This document shows positions 20,199 through 30,213 of a stretch of 59,190 bases of DNA, piece after piece. This stretch comes from Bacteroidales bacterium (lineage in GTDB: Bacteria > Bacteroidota > Bacteroidia > Bacteroidales > VadinHA17). Position 1 is the stretch's first letter. Every line of letters starts with the position of its first letter. The position numbers were made by a program, and so were the translations under genes. A model generated the notes under the pieces. The model worked only from the letters and a program-made list of their open reading frames with translations, made no database searches and had not been told where the DNA came from. The stretch spans positions 1 through 59,190 of the forward strand of contig JAGGWN010000087.1 of NCBI GenBank assembly GCA_021157415.1, written 5' to 3'.

Positions 20199-20443
20199 TC
20201 GGGGGACCGGATTTTGTGAAAAGCATCAAAGGGCCCATGCCCTGGACCCGTGTGATGCCTACCGGTGGCGTCAGTCCTGAAAAAGAGAATCTTCAGCAAT
20301 GGTTTGAAGCAGGTGCTGTGGCGGTAGGGATGGGATCCCGGCGTATTACAAAAGAGCTGATCCGAAAAAAGGCCTACCGGCAATTGGCGGAAAAAGTGAA
20401 GGAGTTGATAAATACCGTTGGAGAAATACGCAGTAGCCTGTAG
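20198..20443 (+). pseudogene. eda: KDPG/KHG aldolase, C-terminal third only
   Basis: The frame reads GGPDFVKSIKGPMPWTRVMP, TGGVSPEKENLQQWFEAGAV and AVGMGSRRI, then a C-terminal helix and stop. This is the C-terminal third of 2-keto-3-deoxy-6-phosphogluconate aldolase (about 210-220 residues when complete); the Schiff-base lysine region and N-terminal barrel are missing. Upstream, the sequence immediately becomes the minus-strand lacI-type remnant. In many Bacteroidota a LacI regulator is divergent from hexuronate genes (uxuA, uxuB, kdgK, eda). A single deletion from inside lacI to inside eda would give exactly this head-to-head scar; that history is inference. Confidence 0.88.
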
Positions 20444-20493
20444 TATTTTACCTTTTTTTACCCATCAAGGCATAATTTTTGTATATTGAACGC

Positions 20494-20865
20494 GGAGCAG
20501 GCTGTCCTGTCGCTGTCCGCTAAGGTGGGCAGAGGAAAGTCCGGACAACACAGAGCGCCGCACTTCCTAACGGGAAGATGTCTGTGAGGGCATAGTACCG
20601 GAACAGAAAACAACCGTCCGTCAGCTGACGGATAAGGGTGAAAAGGTGGGGTAAGAGCCCACCGGTGTCCGGGGTGATCCGGACAGCCGTCCGGCTTGCG
20701 GGTTGAAAGACCATGTATACCGGCGTTTAAGGGTTGCTCGCCCGATGCCGGGGGGTAGGTCGATAGAGGCATGTGGAGACGCATGTCCCAGACAAATGAC
20801 AGGATACCGGGAAAAACTCTGGAAGAGCTTCCCGGGAAACAGAATCCGGCTTACAGGCCTGCTCT
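20494..20865 (+). ncRNA. rnpB: RNase P RNA
   Basis: RNase P RNA is the catalytic subunit that matures tRNA 5' ends. Conserved blocks are easily recognised: AGAGGAAAGTCCGGACA near the 5' end (CR-I), GGTGAAAAGGTGGGGTAAGA and GCCCACC in the middle, and AGACAAATGACAGGATACCG and AGAATCCGGCTTACAGGCCT at the 3' end (CR-V). The 5' GAGCAGG pairs with the 3' CCTGCTC to close helix P1, fixing the ends at about 20494 and 20865. A T-rich tract follows directly, only about ten bases before the convergent histidine kinase stop. The sequence TAATTTTTG just upstream resembles a -7 element. Confidence 0.97.
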
Positions 20866-20876
20866 TTTTTTTCTTT
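20865..20876 (+). terminator. T-tract terminator of rnpB
   Basis: The closing P1 strand CCTGCTC is followed at once by a run of T residues (CTTTTTTTTCTTTC). P1 itself may act as the terminator stem. The convergent kinase gene ends here. Confidence 0.55.
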
Positions 20877-22507
20877 CAGGAAAGATATTGGTTCATTTTT
20901 TCAAGCAATGTATCGCCCTTAATCGGCTTGGCCAGATACACATTAAAACCGGCATTCAGACATTTCTGTCTTTCATCTGCCATGGCATAGGCTGTTTGAA
21001 CAATGGCTGGTATCCCCGGCATGATTTTCCGGATCTCCTTCAAGGAAGAGTACCCATCCATCTCAGGCATTCTGATATCCAGCAGTAAGATATCTGGTTT
21101 GTATTGCTTGCTTAAATGAATGGCTTCACGACCGTTTTTCGCCTGCAGGATATGGATCCCGGTTCTCTTGAGAATGGCCTCCAGAAATTCATAATTGGAA
21201 GACTCATCTTCTGCAATCAATACTGTTTTATTGCGCCAGTCAGGCAATCTGTCCGTTGGCAGAAATGTTTTATCTCCCGGTAATTCAGCCGTTCCTTCAA
21301 TACCAGGAATGGTGAAATAAAAGGTAGTCCCCTGTCCCAAAACCGAACTCACGCGTATTGTACCACCCAAATGCTCTACCAGATTCTTGGAAATAGCCAG
21401 ACCCAGCCCGGCGCCTCCGTACTTTCGTGTCAAGGTGTTTTCCACTTGTCTGAATCTTTCAAAGATTGTTTCCAATTCATTGGATGGAATACCCTTCCCC
21501 GTGTCTTTCACATAAAAAGTAACTGAGTTATTATCCACCGTATATCCTATCTCAACTTCTCCTTCTTCTGTGAATTTGATTGCATTTCCCGCCAAATTTG
21601 ATAATATCTGGCGAATTCGCAGCTTGTCACTGTTTAGGATACGGTCCAGGTGACCGGGGGTGACGAATTTCATTTTCAGGTGCTCTTTGCCATATTTGCT
21701 TTGAAATTCCTTAATGTAAGGCTGAAAATCCCGGATAAATTCTTCAAGTGAAAAAGGCTTTTTATAAATATTGACCTGTCCTGATTCTATTTTCGAAAGA
21801 TCCAGAATGTCGTTGATAAGATGTAATAAGGTTTCACTGCTTTGGTTAATATATTTTATATATTCTTCTTTTTCCCTCTGCGTGAGTTCCGGATTCGACA
21901 ACATATCGGAAAATCCCACAATGGCATTCATGGGTGTTCTGATCTCGTGAGACATATTCGTCAGAAAAGCCGTTTTCAGGCGATCTGATTCTTCCGCTTT
22001 TTTCAGAGCATCTTTCAGTCTTTTCTCCTGTTCTAAATTCTTTGTAATATCCCTGAAGGTAGCAACAAAAAAACCTTTGTGTCCTTCAAGGCCGGGGGCA
22101 TGCGTAGAAGACACTTCAATATAGAGTGGACTCCCGTCCTTGTGTTTCATCCCCAGGACTTTGTTTTTGAGAACATTGTATTTTTCATAATACTCCCAAA
22201 GATTAGAAATTTCCTGACGGGTGGTTTCTGTCATCAGATCGAAAACATTCAGTTGGATATCATCAAGATTCGTCTGATCGAAGCCGAACATTTTAAGTGC
22301 TGCTGGATTTCCCTGTAGTATATTTCCCTCATAATCGATGGCCACAATCCCGTTCAGGGAGTATTCGAAAGCAGCACGAAAAAAATAGTCCTGGTCCTGT
22401 TGTCCCAGGGTGATTTTTGACTTGTTCCGGTTCCTGTTTTTGGTAAAACCGGTAAATTTCCATTTTTTCAAAGCGTATATATCTTTTTTAAGCCCGTATA
22501 GGAGCAT
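20876..22507 (-). CDS. Hybrid sensor histidine kinase (PAS-HisKA-HATPase-REC)
   Basis: This 543-residue protein combines a PAS sensor domain (about 45-165, with NGIVAIDYEGNILQGNPAAL), the phosphoacceptor helix with H in NMSHEIRTPMNAIVGF, an ATPase domain with GGAGLGLAISKNLVEHLGG, and a receiver domain with the phosphorylatable Asp in DILLLDIRMPEMDGY. No membrane helix or DNA-binding domain is seen, so it is probably a cytoplasmic phosphorelay component. It starts six bases after the upstream hybrid kinase stop and shares its architecture, so the two were probably duplicated and act in one relay. The target response regulator is not in the window. Confidence 0.93.
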   Translation of the reverse strand: MLLYGLKKDIYALKKWKFTGFTKNRNRNKSKITLGQQDQDYFFRAAFEYSLNGIVAIDYEGNILQGNPAALKMFGFDQTNLDDIQLNVFDLMTETTRQEISNLWEYYEKYNVLKNKVLGMKHKDGSPLYIEVSSTHAPGLEGHKGFFVATFRDITKNLEQEKRLKDALKKAEESDRLKTAFLTNMSHEIRTPMNAIVGFSDMLSNPELTQREKEEYIKYINQSSETLLHLINDILDLSKIESGQVNIYKKPFSLEEFIRDFQPYIKEFQSKYGKEHLKMKFVTPGHLDRILNSDKLRIRQILSNLAGNAIKFTEEGEVEIGYTVDNNSVTFYVKDTGKGIPSNELETIFERFRQVENTLTRKYGGAGLGLAISKNLVEHLGGTIRVSSVLGQGTTFYFTIPGIEGTAELPGDKTFLPTDRLPDWRNKTVLIAEDESSNYEFLEAILKRTGIHILQAKNGREAIHLSKQYKPDILLLDIRMPEMDGYSSLKEIRKIMPGIPAIVQTAYAMADERQKCLNAGFNVYLAKPIKGDTLLEKMNQYLS

Positions 22508-22513
22508 ACGTAA

Positions 22514-24583
22514 TTAAAGGCGTTTCCTGATTTCGTCAATGAGATCGTTTATTTGCAAGGGTTTTGCAAGATAAGCATTGCATCCGGCCTTCAGGCATTT
22601 GACTTTTTCTTCCATCGAAGCATAGGCTGTTTGTGCAATGACAGGAATATGGGGATATTCTTTCTTGATGAAAGCGGTTGCTTCATAGCCGTTTACTTCG
22701 GGCATTTCTATATCCATTAATACAAGGTCTATCTCCTTACCGTTTTTTTCCTTAACGAAATGAATGGCTTCCTGGCCGTTTAGGACATGGAAAACATTTA
22801 CACCTGCTTGTTGAAGGATCTCCCGCAGGTAAAAGTAGTTGTATTCGTCATCTTCGGCGATCAGTATATTTTTACCGGACAGGTTGAGATTTTCCTTATT
22901 CAGATTGTTTATATCTTTGAATGCTTTTTTCGGTAAAACCTTGAATGGAATGGTAAAATAAAAAGCAGAACCTTTGTTGAATTCAGATTCGACCCATATC
23001 CTGCCACCGAGTAATTCGGTAAGATGTCTTGATATGGCCAAACCCAGACCGGTGCCGGGATACAAACGTGTTTTAGAGTTATCAACCTGCTGGAAACGGT
23101 TGAAAATGATTTCCATTTTATCCGGTGGAATCCCTATACCGGTATCTTTCACAAAGAAAACCAGGGTATTATCAGGCTCAGAGATGTCATAACCGAATTC
23201 CACATAACCCGTATGCGTAAATTTTATAGCATTGCTGAGTAGATTGGTCAGTATTTGTCGAAGGCGAATCGAGTCCGTAAGAATAATGACAGATTGTTTG
23301 TTTTTATGCTTATCAAAACGAAGCTCCAGTTCTGCATTTTGTTTTTCACTGATAAGTCTGGAGAAAGTCAGGAAAAGGGACTCCATCATCTCGTGCACAT
23401 CCGTAGTCTCTTCACGGATAACCACCTGTCCTGATTCCAGTTTAGCCAGATCGAGGATATCATCTATTAATCTGAGAAGACTGTCCCCGCTGTTTTTAAT
23501 AATATTTACATATTCTGTTTTTTCCTCGGGCGTCAGCTCTTCTGAAGACAGGAGTTGTGCAAATCCCAAGATGGCATTCATAGGGGTTCTAATCTCGTGG
23601 GACATGTTGGTCAGAAAGGCGGTTTTCAGACGGTCTGCTTCTTCTGCTTTTTCTTTGGCAGTTACCAGTTTACGCTCTACTTCTTTCTTCTTGCTTATAT
23701 CTCTGTATATAGCATATATGATGGTTTTATCGGGGGATATACGGAATGGCGTAACCGTAAGCGACACTTCCAGCGTCTTTCCGTTTTTCTTCTTCCGAAT
23801 GGTCTCCAGTTCCACCGCTTCCCCTTCAAAAGTTCTCCGGGTAATGCTGTATGCTTCCTGCATCATTTCTTCCGGTATAATCAGCTCATCCAGAGACTTC
23901 CCGATCAACTCCGCCGGTTTGAACCCGAATAATTTGGTAAATGCAACATTTACATCTGTAATTATACCCGGATATTCCTGAATAACAGTTGCCTCAGGCA
24001 CGTTACGGAACAATTGCTCGAAATAAGTTTTTTCCACTTCGATTTCTTGTTCCTTCTGTTTACGATCAATGGCGATCCCGATCTGATGAGCAACCAACTC
24101 CAGCAAATTTTTGTCGGTATCCGAATAAGTGTTCTCATCCGTATAACTCTGCAGTCCGATCATTCCTATGATCCGGTCATTAGCCCGAAGGGGAGCGCCC
24201 ATCCAGACTTTGGAATCGGTTCCCACCAGTGTGACTTCGCCTTTTTTTACAAGCTCTTCGAAATCAGATGGTCTGATAAGGATGGCTTTGCCAGTTTTTA
24301 CCACATATTTCGAAAGGGTCTTCCGGGCCGGAACTTTTTCAAAATAATCCTTCAGATCATTGAAATATGGCATGGTGAAGGTGTCGTCGTCAGGATGATA
24401 GAGCGCAATATATAAATTGGTTACATCCATTAGTCTGCTCAACTCCTTTCTGATGGTTTCCATCAATTCAGACAGGTCTCTAGTAGCTATCGTTGCATTG
24501 GAAATATTAAGCAAAACGTGCAAGACACGCTCCTGAAACATAAGCGAAGTATCATCAGCCTTTAATATACTTTCCGACATCAT
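22514..24583 (-). CDS. Hybrid sensor histidine kinase (GAF-PAS-HisKA-HATPase-REC)
   Basis: Starting at the ATG at 24583 (a TTG at 24628 gives a longer, less natural N-terminus), the 689-residue protein has a GAF domain (about 30-180, with LMDVTNLYIALYHPDDDTF and VAHQIGIAIDRK), a PAS domain (about 190-305, EATVIQEYPGIITDVNVAF), a HisKA site in NMSHEIRTPMNAILGF, an ATPase domain with GTGLGLAISRHLTELLGG, and a C-terminal receiver with Asp in DLVLMDIEMPEVNGY. It lacks membrane helices and a DNA-binding domain. It precedes the PAS-type hybrid kinase by six bases and is divergent from fucK by about 130 bp. What GAF or PAS sense here is unknown. Confidence 0.93.
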   Translation of the reverse strand: MMSESILKADDTSLMFQERVLHVLLNISNATIATRDLSELMETIRKELSRLMDVTNLYIALYHPDDDTFTMPYFNDLKDYFEKVPARKTLSKYVVKTGKAILIRPSDFEELVKKGEVTLVGTDSKVWMGAPLRANDRIIGMIGLQSYTDENTYSDTDKNLLELVAHQIGIAIDRKQKEQEIEVEKTYFEQLFRNVPEATVIQEYPGIITDVNVAFTKLFGFKPAELIGKSLDELIIPEEMMQEAYSITRRTFEGEAVELETIRKKKNGKTLEVSLTVTPFRISPDKTIIYAIYRDISKKKEVERKLVTAKEKAEEADRLKTAFLTNMSHEIRTPMNAILGFAQLLSSEELTPEEKTEYVNIIKNSGDSLLRLIDDILDLAKLESGQVVIREETTDVHEMMESLFLTFSRLISEKQNAELELRFDKHKNKQSVIILTDSIRLRQILTNLLSNAIKFTHTGYVEFGYDISEPDNTLVFFVKDTGIGIPPDKMEIIFNRFQQVDNSKTRLYPGTGLGLAISRHLTELLGGRIWVESEFNKGSAFYFTIPFKVLPKKAFKDINNLNKENLNLSGKNILIAEDDEYNYFYLREILQQAGVNVFHVLNGQEAIHFVKEKNGKEIDLVLMDIEMPEVNGYEATAFIKKEYPHIPVIAQTAYASMEEKVKCLKAGCNAYLAKPLQINDLIDEIRKRL

Positions 24584-24716
24584 ATTCCGGTCTGACAGAC
24601 AATCAAAAAAACCCGAATAAAAATACAATTATTTTTAGAATTACCTGCTGAAAAAAATCCTTTTCATAAAAATTATGACAAAATGGTTATTTTTACGGAC
24701 TAAGAAAAAAAGAATT

Positions 24717-26192
24717 ATGCAAAAAGTTGTTTTAGTATTGGATTGTGGTGCTACGAACATAAGAACCATCGCGGTGGATGCGCAAGGGCATATCCGGGCA
24801 GTATCATCGGTAGCGAATAATACACGGCCGGATCCGTACTATCCTGAATACAGGATATGGGATGTGAAGGAAATATGGGGAAAGTTTAGGCAAACCACGG
24901 CGGACGTTCTTCAAAAGATACCTGCCGGGCAGATTGCAGCCATTACCGTAACAACGTTCGGAGTGGACGGGGCTCCGTTTACTGCCGGAGGAAAAATACT
25001 TTATCCTGTAATTTCATGGCAGTGTCCCAGAACTATCCCGGTAATGAAAAATATTGAAAATTATATCCCTTTGGAAGAATTATACGGCATCACCGGTTTG
25101 CAACCTTATAATTTCAATACGATCACCAAGCTGATCTGGCTTAAAGAGAACAAGCCGGAAATCGTGGAACAAATGGATCATTTTCTGTTTATCTCATCCA
25201 TATTCCTGTATTACCTTACCGGTGAAATGGTAACAGATACAACCATGGCCGGCACATCTATGCTGACCGATCTGAAAAACCGTCGTTTTTCTGAAAATAT
25301 TCTGGAACATATCGGTTTTTCGTCTTCTCTTTTTCCGAATCTTTGTGAGCCGGGGACCGTGGTTGGAAAGACAGGCAGGCAGGCCGGTGAATCATTGGGA
25401 CTTCGTGAAGGTATTCCCGTCATTGCCACAGGTCATGACACCCAGTTTGCCATTTACGGGTCGGGGGCTGAAGAAGAGGTGCCGGTTTTAAGTTCCGGTA
25501 CATGGGAGATATTGATGGTTCGCAGCGGTAATGTCAATCTTGACCCGGATTTACTGCGACAGGGCGTAACCACCGAATTTGATCCCATACCGGGACACTA
25601 TGATATCGGGGTTCAATGGATTGGTTCCGGGACCCTGGAGTGGATCAGGAATATGCTTTATCGTGCCGAAGCACAAGACAAAGGCATTTACGATCTGATG
25701 ATCGGGGAAGCGGAAAAAACAGCTCCCGGCAGTAACGGCGTTCGTATTGATCCTTCTTTTTATCCGGGTTCTGCCGATGCAGGTACGGGAATGATCACTG
25801 GTTTGAATATGAATAGCCGTCGTGGCGAGATTTACCGGGCAGCCCTTGAAGCTCTTTCTTGCCGTACAAGGAAAAGTCTCGGAATCCTGGAAGGTGTTGG
25901 GAATTTCACCGCTCAACAACTTCTGGTTGTAGGTGGCGGTGCCAGAAACCAACTCTGGAACCAACTGCGTTCGGATATCATAGGTATTCCCGTCAGGGTA
26001 GTTGACCAGAAAGAAACAACCGTTTTGGGCTCTGCCTTGTTTGCTCTGGCCGGTACAGGTGTGTATGGTTCTCCTGACGAAGCCAGGCAGGCCGTGCAAT
26101 ACAAGACGGAAGATTATTTTCCTTCCGGAAAGAGGGAATCGTACGAATGGCTGTATGAAGATTATATGAGGTTTTTTGAAAGCCGGCAATAA
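24717..26192 (+). CDS. fucK: L-fuculokinase (FGGY family)
   Basis: This 491-residue carbohydrate kinase probably phosphorylates L-fuculose to L-fuculose 1-phosphate. It opens VVLVLDCGATNIRTIAVDAQ, which parallels the start of E. coli FucK more closely than RhaB or XylB, and continues with GHDTQFAIYGSGAEEEVPVLSSGTW-like core residues and GGGARNQLWNQLRSDIIG near the C-terminus. An ATG at 24717 is chosen over one at 24675 because it puts the phosphate loop at the N-terminus. It is convergent with fucI, which makes its substrate; the pair supports the assignment. The aldolase for the product is not in the window. Rhamnulokinase activity cannot be excluded. Confidence 0.88.
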   Translation: MQKVVLVLDCGATNIRTIAVDAQGHIRAVSSVANNTRPDPYYPEYRIWDVKEIWGKFRQTTADVLQKIPAGQIAAITVTTFGVDGAPFTAGGKILYPVISWQCPRTIPVMKNIENYIPLEELYGITGLQPYNFNTITKLIWLKENKPEIVEQMDHFLFISSIFLYYLTGEMVTDTTMAGTSMLTDLKNRRFSENILEHIGFSSSLFPNLCEPGTVVGKTGRQAGESLGLREGIPVIATGHDTQFAIYGSGAEEEVPVLSSGTWEILMVRSGNVNLDPDLLRQGVTTEFDPIPGHYDIGVQWIGSGTLEWIRNMLYRAEAQDKGIYDLMIGEAEKTAPGSNGVRIDPSFYPGSADAGTGMITGLNMNSRRGEIYRAALEALSCRTRKSLGILEGVGNFTAQQLLVVGGGARNQLWNQLRSDIIGIPVRVVDQKETTVLGSALFALAGTGVYGSPDEARQAVQYKTEDYFPSGKRESYEWLYEDYMRFFESRQ

Positions 26193-26208
26193 CAGGAACA
26201 TGTCAAAA

Positions 26209-26235
26209 AAAACACCGGTCGGCTGCCGGTGTTTT
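26209..26235. terminator. Bidirectional terminator between fucK and fucI
   Basis: The stem AAAACACCGG (26209-26218) pairs with CCGGTGTTTT (26226-26235) around a seven-base loop. T-rich sequence follows on the plus strand, and the A-run at 26205-26212 supplies a U-tract on the minus strand. It can end transcription of both convergent genes. Confidence 0.85.
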
Positions 26236-26252
26236 ATATTTGATGAAGATGG

Positions 26253-28052
26253 TTAGCGATACAAAGGACCGTACGCCTGACAAGCTCTGAAATCGGCTCC
26301 TTCCGGATTATCGGTACCGAACATCGACCAGGCTGCAGGCCGATACACTCTGTCTTCTTCTACATTGTGCATATTCACCGGGATACGCAGCATGGAAGCC
26401 AGAGTGATAAGTTTATCTCCGATATGTCCGTAGCTGATGGCTCCGTGGTTGGCGCCCCAGTTAGCCATAACCGAGTAAACATCTTTGAATGGTCCTTTGC
26501 CGGTGAGTTTGGGAGCAAACCAGGTAGTCGGCCAGGTCGGGTTGGTACGTTTGTCCAGCAAACGGTTCACGTCAGGATCCAGATTTACCGTATAACCTTC
26601 GGCGATCTGCATGACAGGGCCCAGACCTTTGACGATGTTGATGCGGGTCATCGTAACCGGCATTTCCCCCTGAGTCAGGAATTGTGAGGAAAATCCTCCC
26701 CCTCTGAAGTATTCATAAGATGCGGGAGGCCAGTGTGTGGCAGCCAAAGCGTTATCCACATCTTCTTCGGTAACTTGCCAGAAAGGCTTCATAACTGAAT
26801 TGCCCAGGGCGTCTTTCATCCGGCCTGTAGCATCCAGGGTTGTTGAACCTGAATTAATCAAATGAATAATTCCGTGGGCGGCTTTTCCTGTCAGTTGCTT
26901 GCCGGTAACCCTTTTTACCGCTTCCGGGCTCCAGAAAGTACGTACATCCGAGAATATCTGTGCCGTGTTGGTGAGAAGATGTCCGAAAAGCATGGATATA
27001 CCGTTCAGGCTGTCGTTCTCGGTAGCCATGATAAAGGGTTCACGTATGCCGTTCCAGTCAAAGGAAGAGTTCAGGATAGCTTCCATAAAATCTCCATTGG
27101 GAAAATGGTCAGTCCATTGTCTTTGTCCCTGAAAACCGGCCGCAATCGCATTGTGCCCCATCGCTTCTTCTTCGTATCCCATCTCTGCCAGCCTGGGGTT
27201 TCCGACCATCAGGTCACGAGCAATCAACGTCATCCTGACCACAGTCTCCCACTCTTTGTCTTTTTGTGCCTTGGATCGTCTCAGTTCGGGGGGATTCTCA
27301 TCTTCTCCCTCCTGACATTTGGTTTTTACCCATTTCAAGGCGCGCTCAAACTCTTCATGATCATAAATCCCTTCGTCCATGCGACGCACAAACTCTACCA
27401 TATCGACCACTTCGGTTCGCATACCCAGATAATCCAGTAAGAATTCCTGGTCCACCACAGAACCGACGATACCCATGGACATGCCTCCCAAAGACAGGTA
27501 TGCTTTATTTCGCAACTGGGCCACTGCCAGGCCAGCTTTCGCAAAGCGCAATATTTTTTCTTTCACATCTTCCGGGATCGCAGTATCATCGGCATCCTGT
27601 ACATCGCGTCCGTAGATGCTGAAAGCAGGCAATCCTTTTTGGTTATAACCGGCCTGAGCTGCCGCCAGATATACAGCGCCCGGACGCTCGGTACCGTTAA
27701 AGCCCCAGATCGCTTTGGGGCGCCACGGGTTCGTATCCATCACTTCCGTACCGTAGCACCAACAAGGGGTTACGGTCAGACTGACCCCCACGTTCTCACG
27801 GTTGAATTTCTCTTCACACTTTACGGCTTCAGCCACACCGCCGATGGTGGTGTCGGCAATGACAACCTCTACGGGAAGACCATTCGGATGACTCAGGTTC
27901 TCTGTTATCAGTTGAGCTGCTCTCCGGGCCATGCCCATGGTCTGATCTTCCAGAGATTCCCGTACTCCTTTTCTCCGACCGTCAATAACCGGGCGGATAC
28001 CTATTTTCGGCATTCCTCCGTGTAAACGGCTTATTCCTTGTACCTCTTTCAT
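26253..28052 (-). CDS. fucI: L-fucose isomerase
   Basis: FucI converts L-fucose to L-fuculose (and often D-arabinose to D-ribulose) using Mn2+. The 599-residue protein matches the family length (about 590). Recognisable segments include [20 protein letters not shown], the substrate region [20 protein letters not shown], metal-site residues around [20 protein letters not shown] and the C-terminal [20 protein letters not shown]. It is the last gene of a minus-strand gbsR-GH29-fucI group, 59 bp after the fucosidase, which would supply its substrate. Confidence 0.96.
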   Translation of the reverse strand: MKEVQGISRLHGGMPKIGIRPVIDGRRKGVRESLEDQTMGMARRAAQLITENLSHPNGLPVEVVIADTTIGGVAEAVKCEEKFNRENVGVSLTVTPCWCYGTEVMDTNPWRPKAIWGFNGTERPGAVYLAAAQAGYNQKGLPAFSIYGRDVQDADDTAIPEDVKEKILRFAKAGLAVAQLRNKAYLSLGGMSMGIVGSVVDQEFLLDYLGMRTEVVDMVEFVRRMDEGIYDHEEFERALKWVKTKCQEGEDENPPELRRSKAQKDKEWETVVRMTLIARDLMVGNPRLAEMGYEEEAMGHNAIAAGFQGQRQWTDHFPNGDFMEAILNSSFDWNGIREPFIMATENDSLNGISMLFGHLLTNTAQIFSDVRTFWSPEAVKRVTGKQLTGKAAHGIIHLINSGSTTLDATGRMKDALGNSVMKPFWQVTEEDVDNALAATHWPPASYEYFRGGGFSSQFLTQGEMPVTMTRINIVKGLGPVMQIAEGYTVNLDPDVNRLLDKRTNPTWPTTWFAPKLTGKGPFKDVYSVMANWGANHGAISYGHIGDKLITLASMLRIPVNMHNVEEDRVYRPAAWSMFGTDNPEGADFRACQAYGPLYR

Positions 28053-28111
28053 AATGACAATAATTTTTTTAAATTAAAGTTGGTGTATAATATTAAACGA
28101 CTCTGTTGCAT

Positions 28112-30172
28112 CTACATCTTATCAAAAAATAAAGATACCGGGACCATTTTTTTCATACCCGGTCCTTTTAACATCAGCCTCAGTCCCTGTCCCCCGGTGG
28201 CCTGAAAATATTCCAGTCTGAACGGGACCCTTCCCCGCCTCAGGCTTATCGTGGTTTCTTTGGCATCGAAACCATGCAATCCGTCATTATCTATCAATAG
28301 TTTGTTGCGTAGAAACAGTCTGGAACCATCATCCGAAGAAAGGGAAAACGTATATTTTCCGTTTTGAGGAATCATCAGGTTTCCGGCATAGACGATCCCA
28401 TACCTGCTGTTCCGGGGATGAACCGCCCGTATGGACAGGTCTCCGGAGTAACCCTGTCTTACAGGTTTAAGTCTTGAAAAATCGGGTAGCGAATCCCACA
28501 ATCCTTCGTAATAGGAAAATCTGGCCACCTGCATATGATCTTTCATAATATTTAAGAATTTTGTCCGGGCGGTAAAGCTGGCTTTAATCCCTTTTTTATA
28601 GGCCTTGGCTTTTATTTCCACGGATCTGTTCAGTTTCAGAGGTCTCTCATATACCGGTGAGGCAGGGACAGGCAGGCTGCCGTCTTCCGTATAATGAATC
28701 CGGGCATCCGGATCGTTTAAGGACATATGTACCGATACCGTATCTTTATACAATATCTCTTTTCCGGAAGCTCCTTCAGGCGTAGTGATCAGCGGAGCCT
28801 CTGCCAGCGGAAAAGCTTCTCCTTGTATTTTAAAGGTCCAGGCATACCGGCAGGGGCGATTTTTTTCTTCCGACATTTGATCCGGTAAACGGATCAAAAG
28901 GTCCAGGTATTCGTCTGATTTCCATTTCAGGGGAGGCTTATATCCCAAAAGGTTTATTTCTGCATCCCGGTCAGCTTTTACACTTTCCAGTTTGAGGTAT
29001 GCCCCGGGCCAGTCCAGGGCTATGGCATAAACATATTTTCCGTCGGCTGAAGTGGTGAAACGTATGTTGTTCCCTTCTTTGAAATACCGAAATGTTTTTG
29101 TGCCGTAAATGGCTTCGCCATTTGTTTTAAGCCACTGTCCCATTTTTTTCAGACGTGACACACTGGCTTCCGGAATAACCCCTTCGGAGTCGGGCCCTAC
29201 GTTGAGCAGGTAGTTCCCTCCTTTGGAAGAAATATCCACCAGGTTTTCTATCAGTGTTTTGACCGTCTTCCAGTGGTGATCCGATTGCTTAAAGCCCCAG
29301 GTATTGTTCATGGTCATGCAGGTTTCCCAGGAAAAATCGGATTTGGTATCCAGGATCCCCTGTTCCGGGGTTCCGAAATCTCCTGCAAAACCTTTGCCTT
29401 TATTCATGCCCTGCATGCCCATTCTCCCCTTTCCCACGCGGTTATTGATGATAATATCCGGTTTCAGACTCCGCACGTAATTATAAAGGTCTTCCCCTTC
29501 CTCCTCGGTCCATTCTTTAATCCATTCACCGTCAAACCATAAGATGCTGATATCACCGTACCGGGTGAGAAGTTCTTTCAGCTGCGGTTTCATATATTCG
29601 TTTACGTACCTGGGAAAACTGTCTCCATGGGCCAGTGGATTGTGCCAGTCCATGATAGAATAATAAAAACCCAGTTTTATACCTTCTTTTTTACAGGCTT
29701 CGGACAGTTCTTTCAGTACATCTTTTTGATACGGTGTGTAATCCACGATATTGTAATCGGTCAGTTTTGTATGCCACATACAGAACCCTTCGTGATGTTT
29801 GGCTGTGATAACAATGTATTTCATGCCGGCAGCCTTGGCTGTTCTGACCCATTCATCAGCGTTGAACTTTACCGGATTAAATTCCCGGGCAAATTTCTCA
29901 TATTCCCGCACCGGAATCTTGGCGGTGTACATGATCCATTCAGCAGCTCCCGGGACCACCTTCCCGTGGTAAACGCCAGCAGGTACCGAATAAGCGCCCC
30001 AATGAATAAACATCCCGAACCGGGCCTCTTTCCACCATTGGATGCGTTGCGTGTAATCTTCCCGACTTTCGTGCAGATAATCCTTCTGCTTGTGGGTGGA
30101 GCAGGATATGCTGATTACCAAAAGCACCAGCATTACCGTAAAGAAAGACTTAAGGTTTTTCATGTTTTGCAT
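28112..30172 (-). CDS. Alpha-L-fucosidase, GH29, with PA14-like domain
   Basis: This 686-residue lipoprotein (signal ending ISISC at about 24) should release alpha-linked L-fucose in the periplasm or at the surface. The GH29 catalytic domain (about 35-370) contains RFGMFIHWGAYSVPAGVYHG, ITAKHHEGFCMW and the nucleophile Asp in ISILWFDGEW. A beta-sandwich follows, then a chitobiase-C-terminal-like segment (PDARIHYTEDGSLPVPASPVY) and a C-terminal PA14-like domain (SLSSDDGSRLFLRNKLLIDN), probably carbohydrate binding. It lies between the gbsR regulator and fucI on one strand, so liberated fucose would feed the isomerase. Linkage preference cannot be read from the sequence. Confidence 0.94.
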   Translation of the reverse strand: MQNMKNLKSFFTVMLVLLVISISCSTHKQKDYLHESREDYTQRIQWWKEARFGMFIHWGAYSVPAGVYHGKVVPGAAEWIMYTAKIPVREYEKFAREFNPVKFNADEWVRTAKAAGMKYIVITAKHHEGFCMWHTKLTDYNIVDYTPYQKDVLKELSEACKKEGIKLGFYYSIMDWHNPLAHGDSFPRYVNEYMKPQLKELLTRYGDISILWFDGEWIKEWTEEEGEDLYNYVRSLKPDIIINNRVGKGRMGMQGMNKGKGFAGDFGTPEQGILDTKSDFSWETCMTMNNTWGFKQSDHHWKTVKTLIENLVDISSKGGNYLLNVGPDSEGVIPEASVSRLKKMGQWLKTNGEAIYGTKTFRYFKEGNNIRFTTSADGKYVYAIALDWPGAYLKLESVKADRDAEINLLGYKPPLKWKSDEYLDLLIRLPDQMSEEKNRPCRYAWTFKIQGEAFPLAEAPLITTPEGASGKEILYKDTVSVHMSLNDPDARIHYTEDGSLPVPASPVYERPLKLNRSVEIKAKAYKKGIKASFTARTKFLNIMKDHMQVARFSYYEGLWDSLPDFSRLKPVRQGYSGDLSIRAVHPRNSRYGIVYAGNLMIPQNGKYTFSLSSDDGSRLFLRNKLLIDNDGLHGFDAKETTISLRRGRVPFRLEYFQATGGQGLRLMLKGPGMKKMVPVSLFFDKM

Positions 30173-30213
30173 GGAAGTATATAAAAATGGTTTATAACTA
30201 ATAAGGCAGTAAG

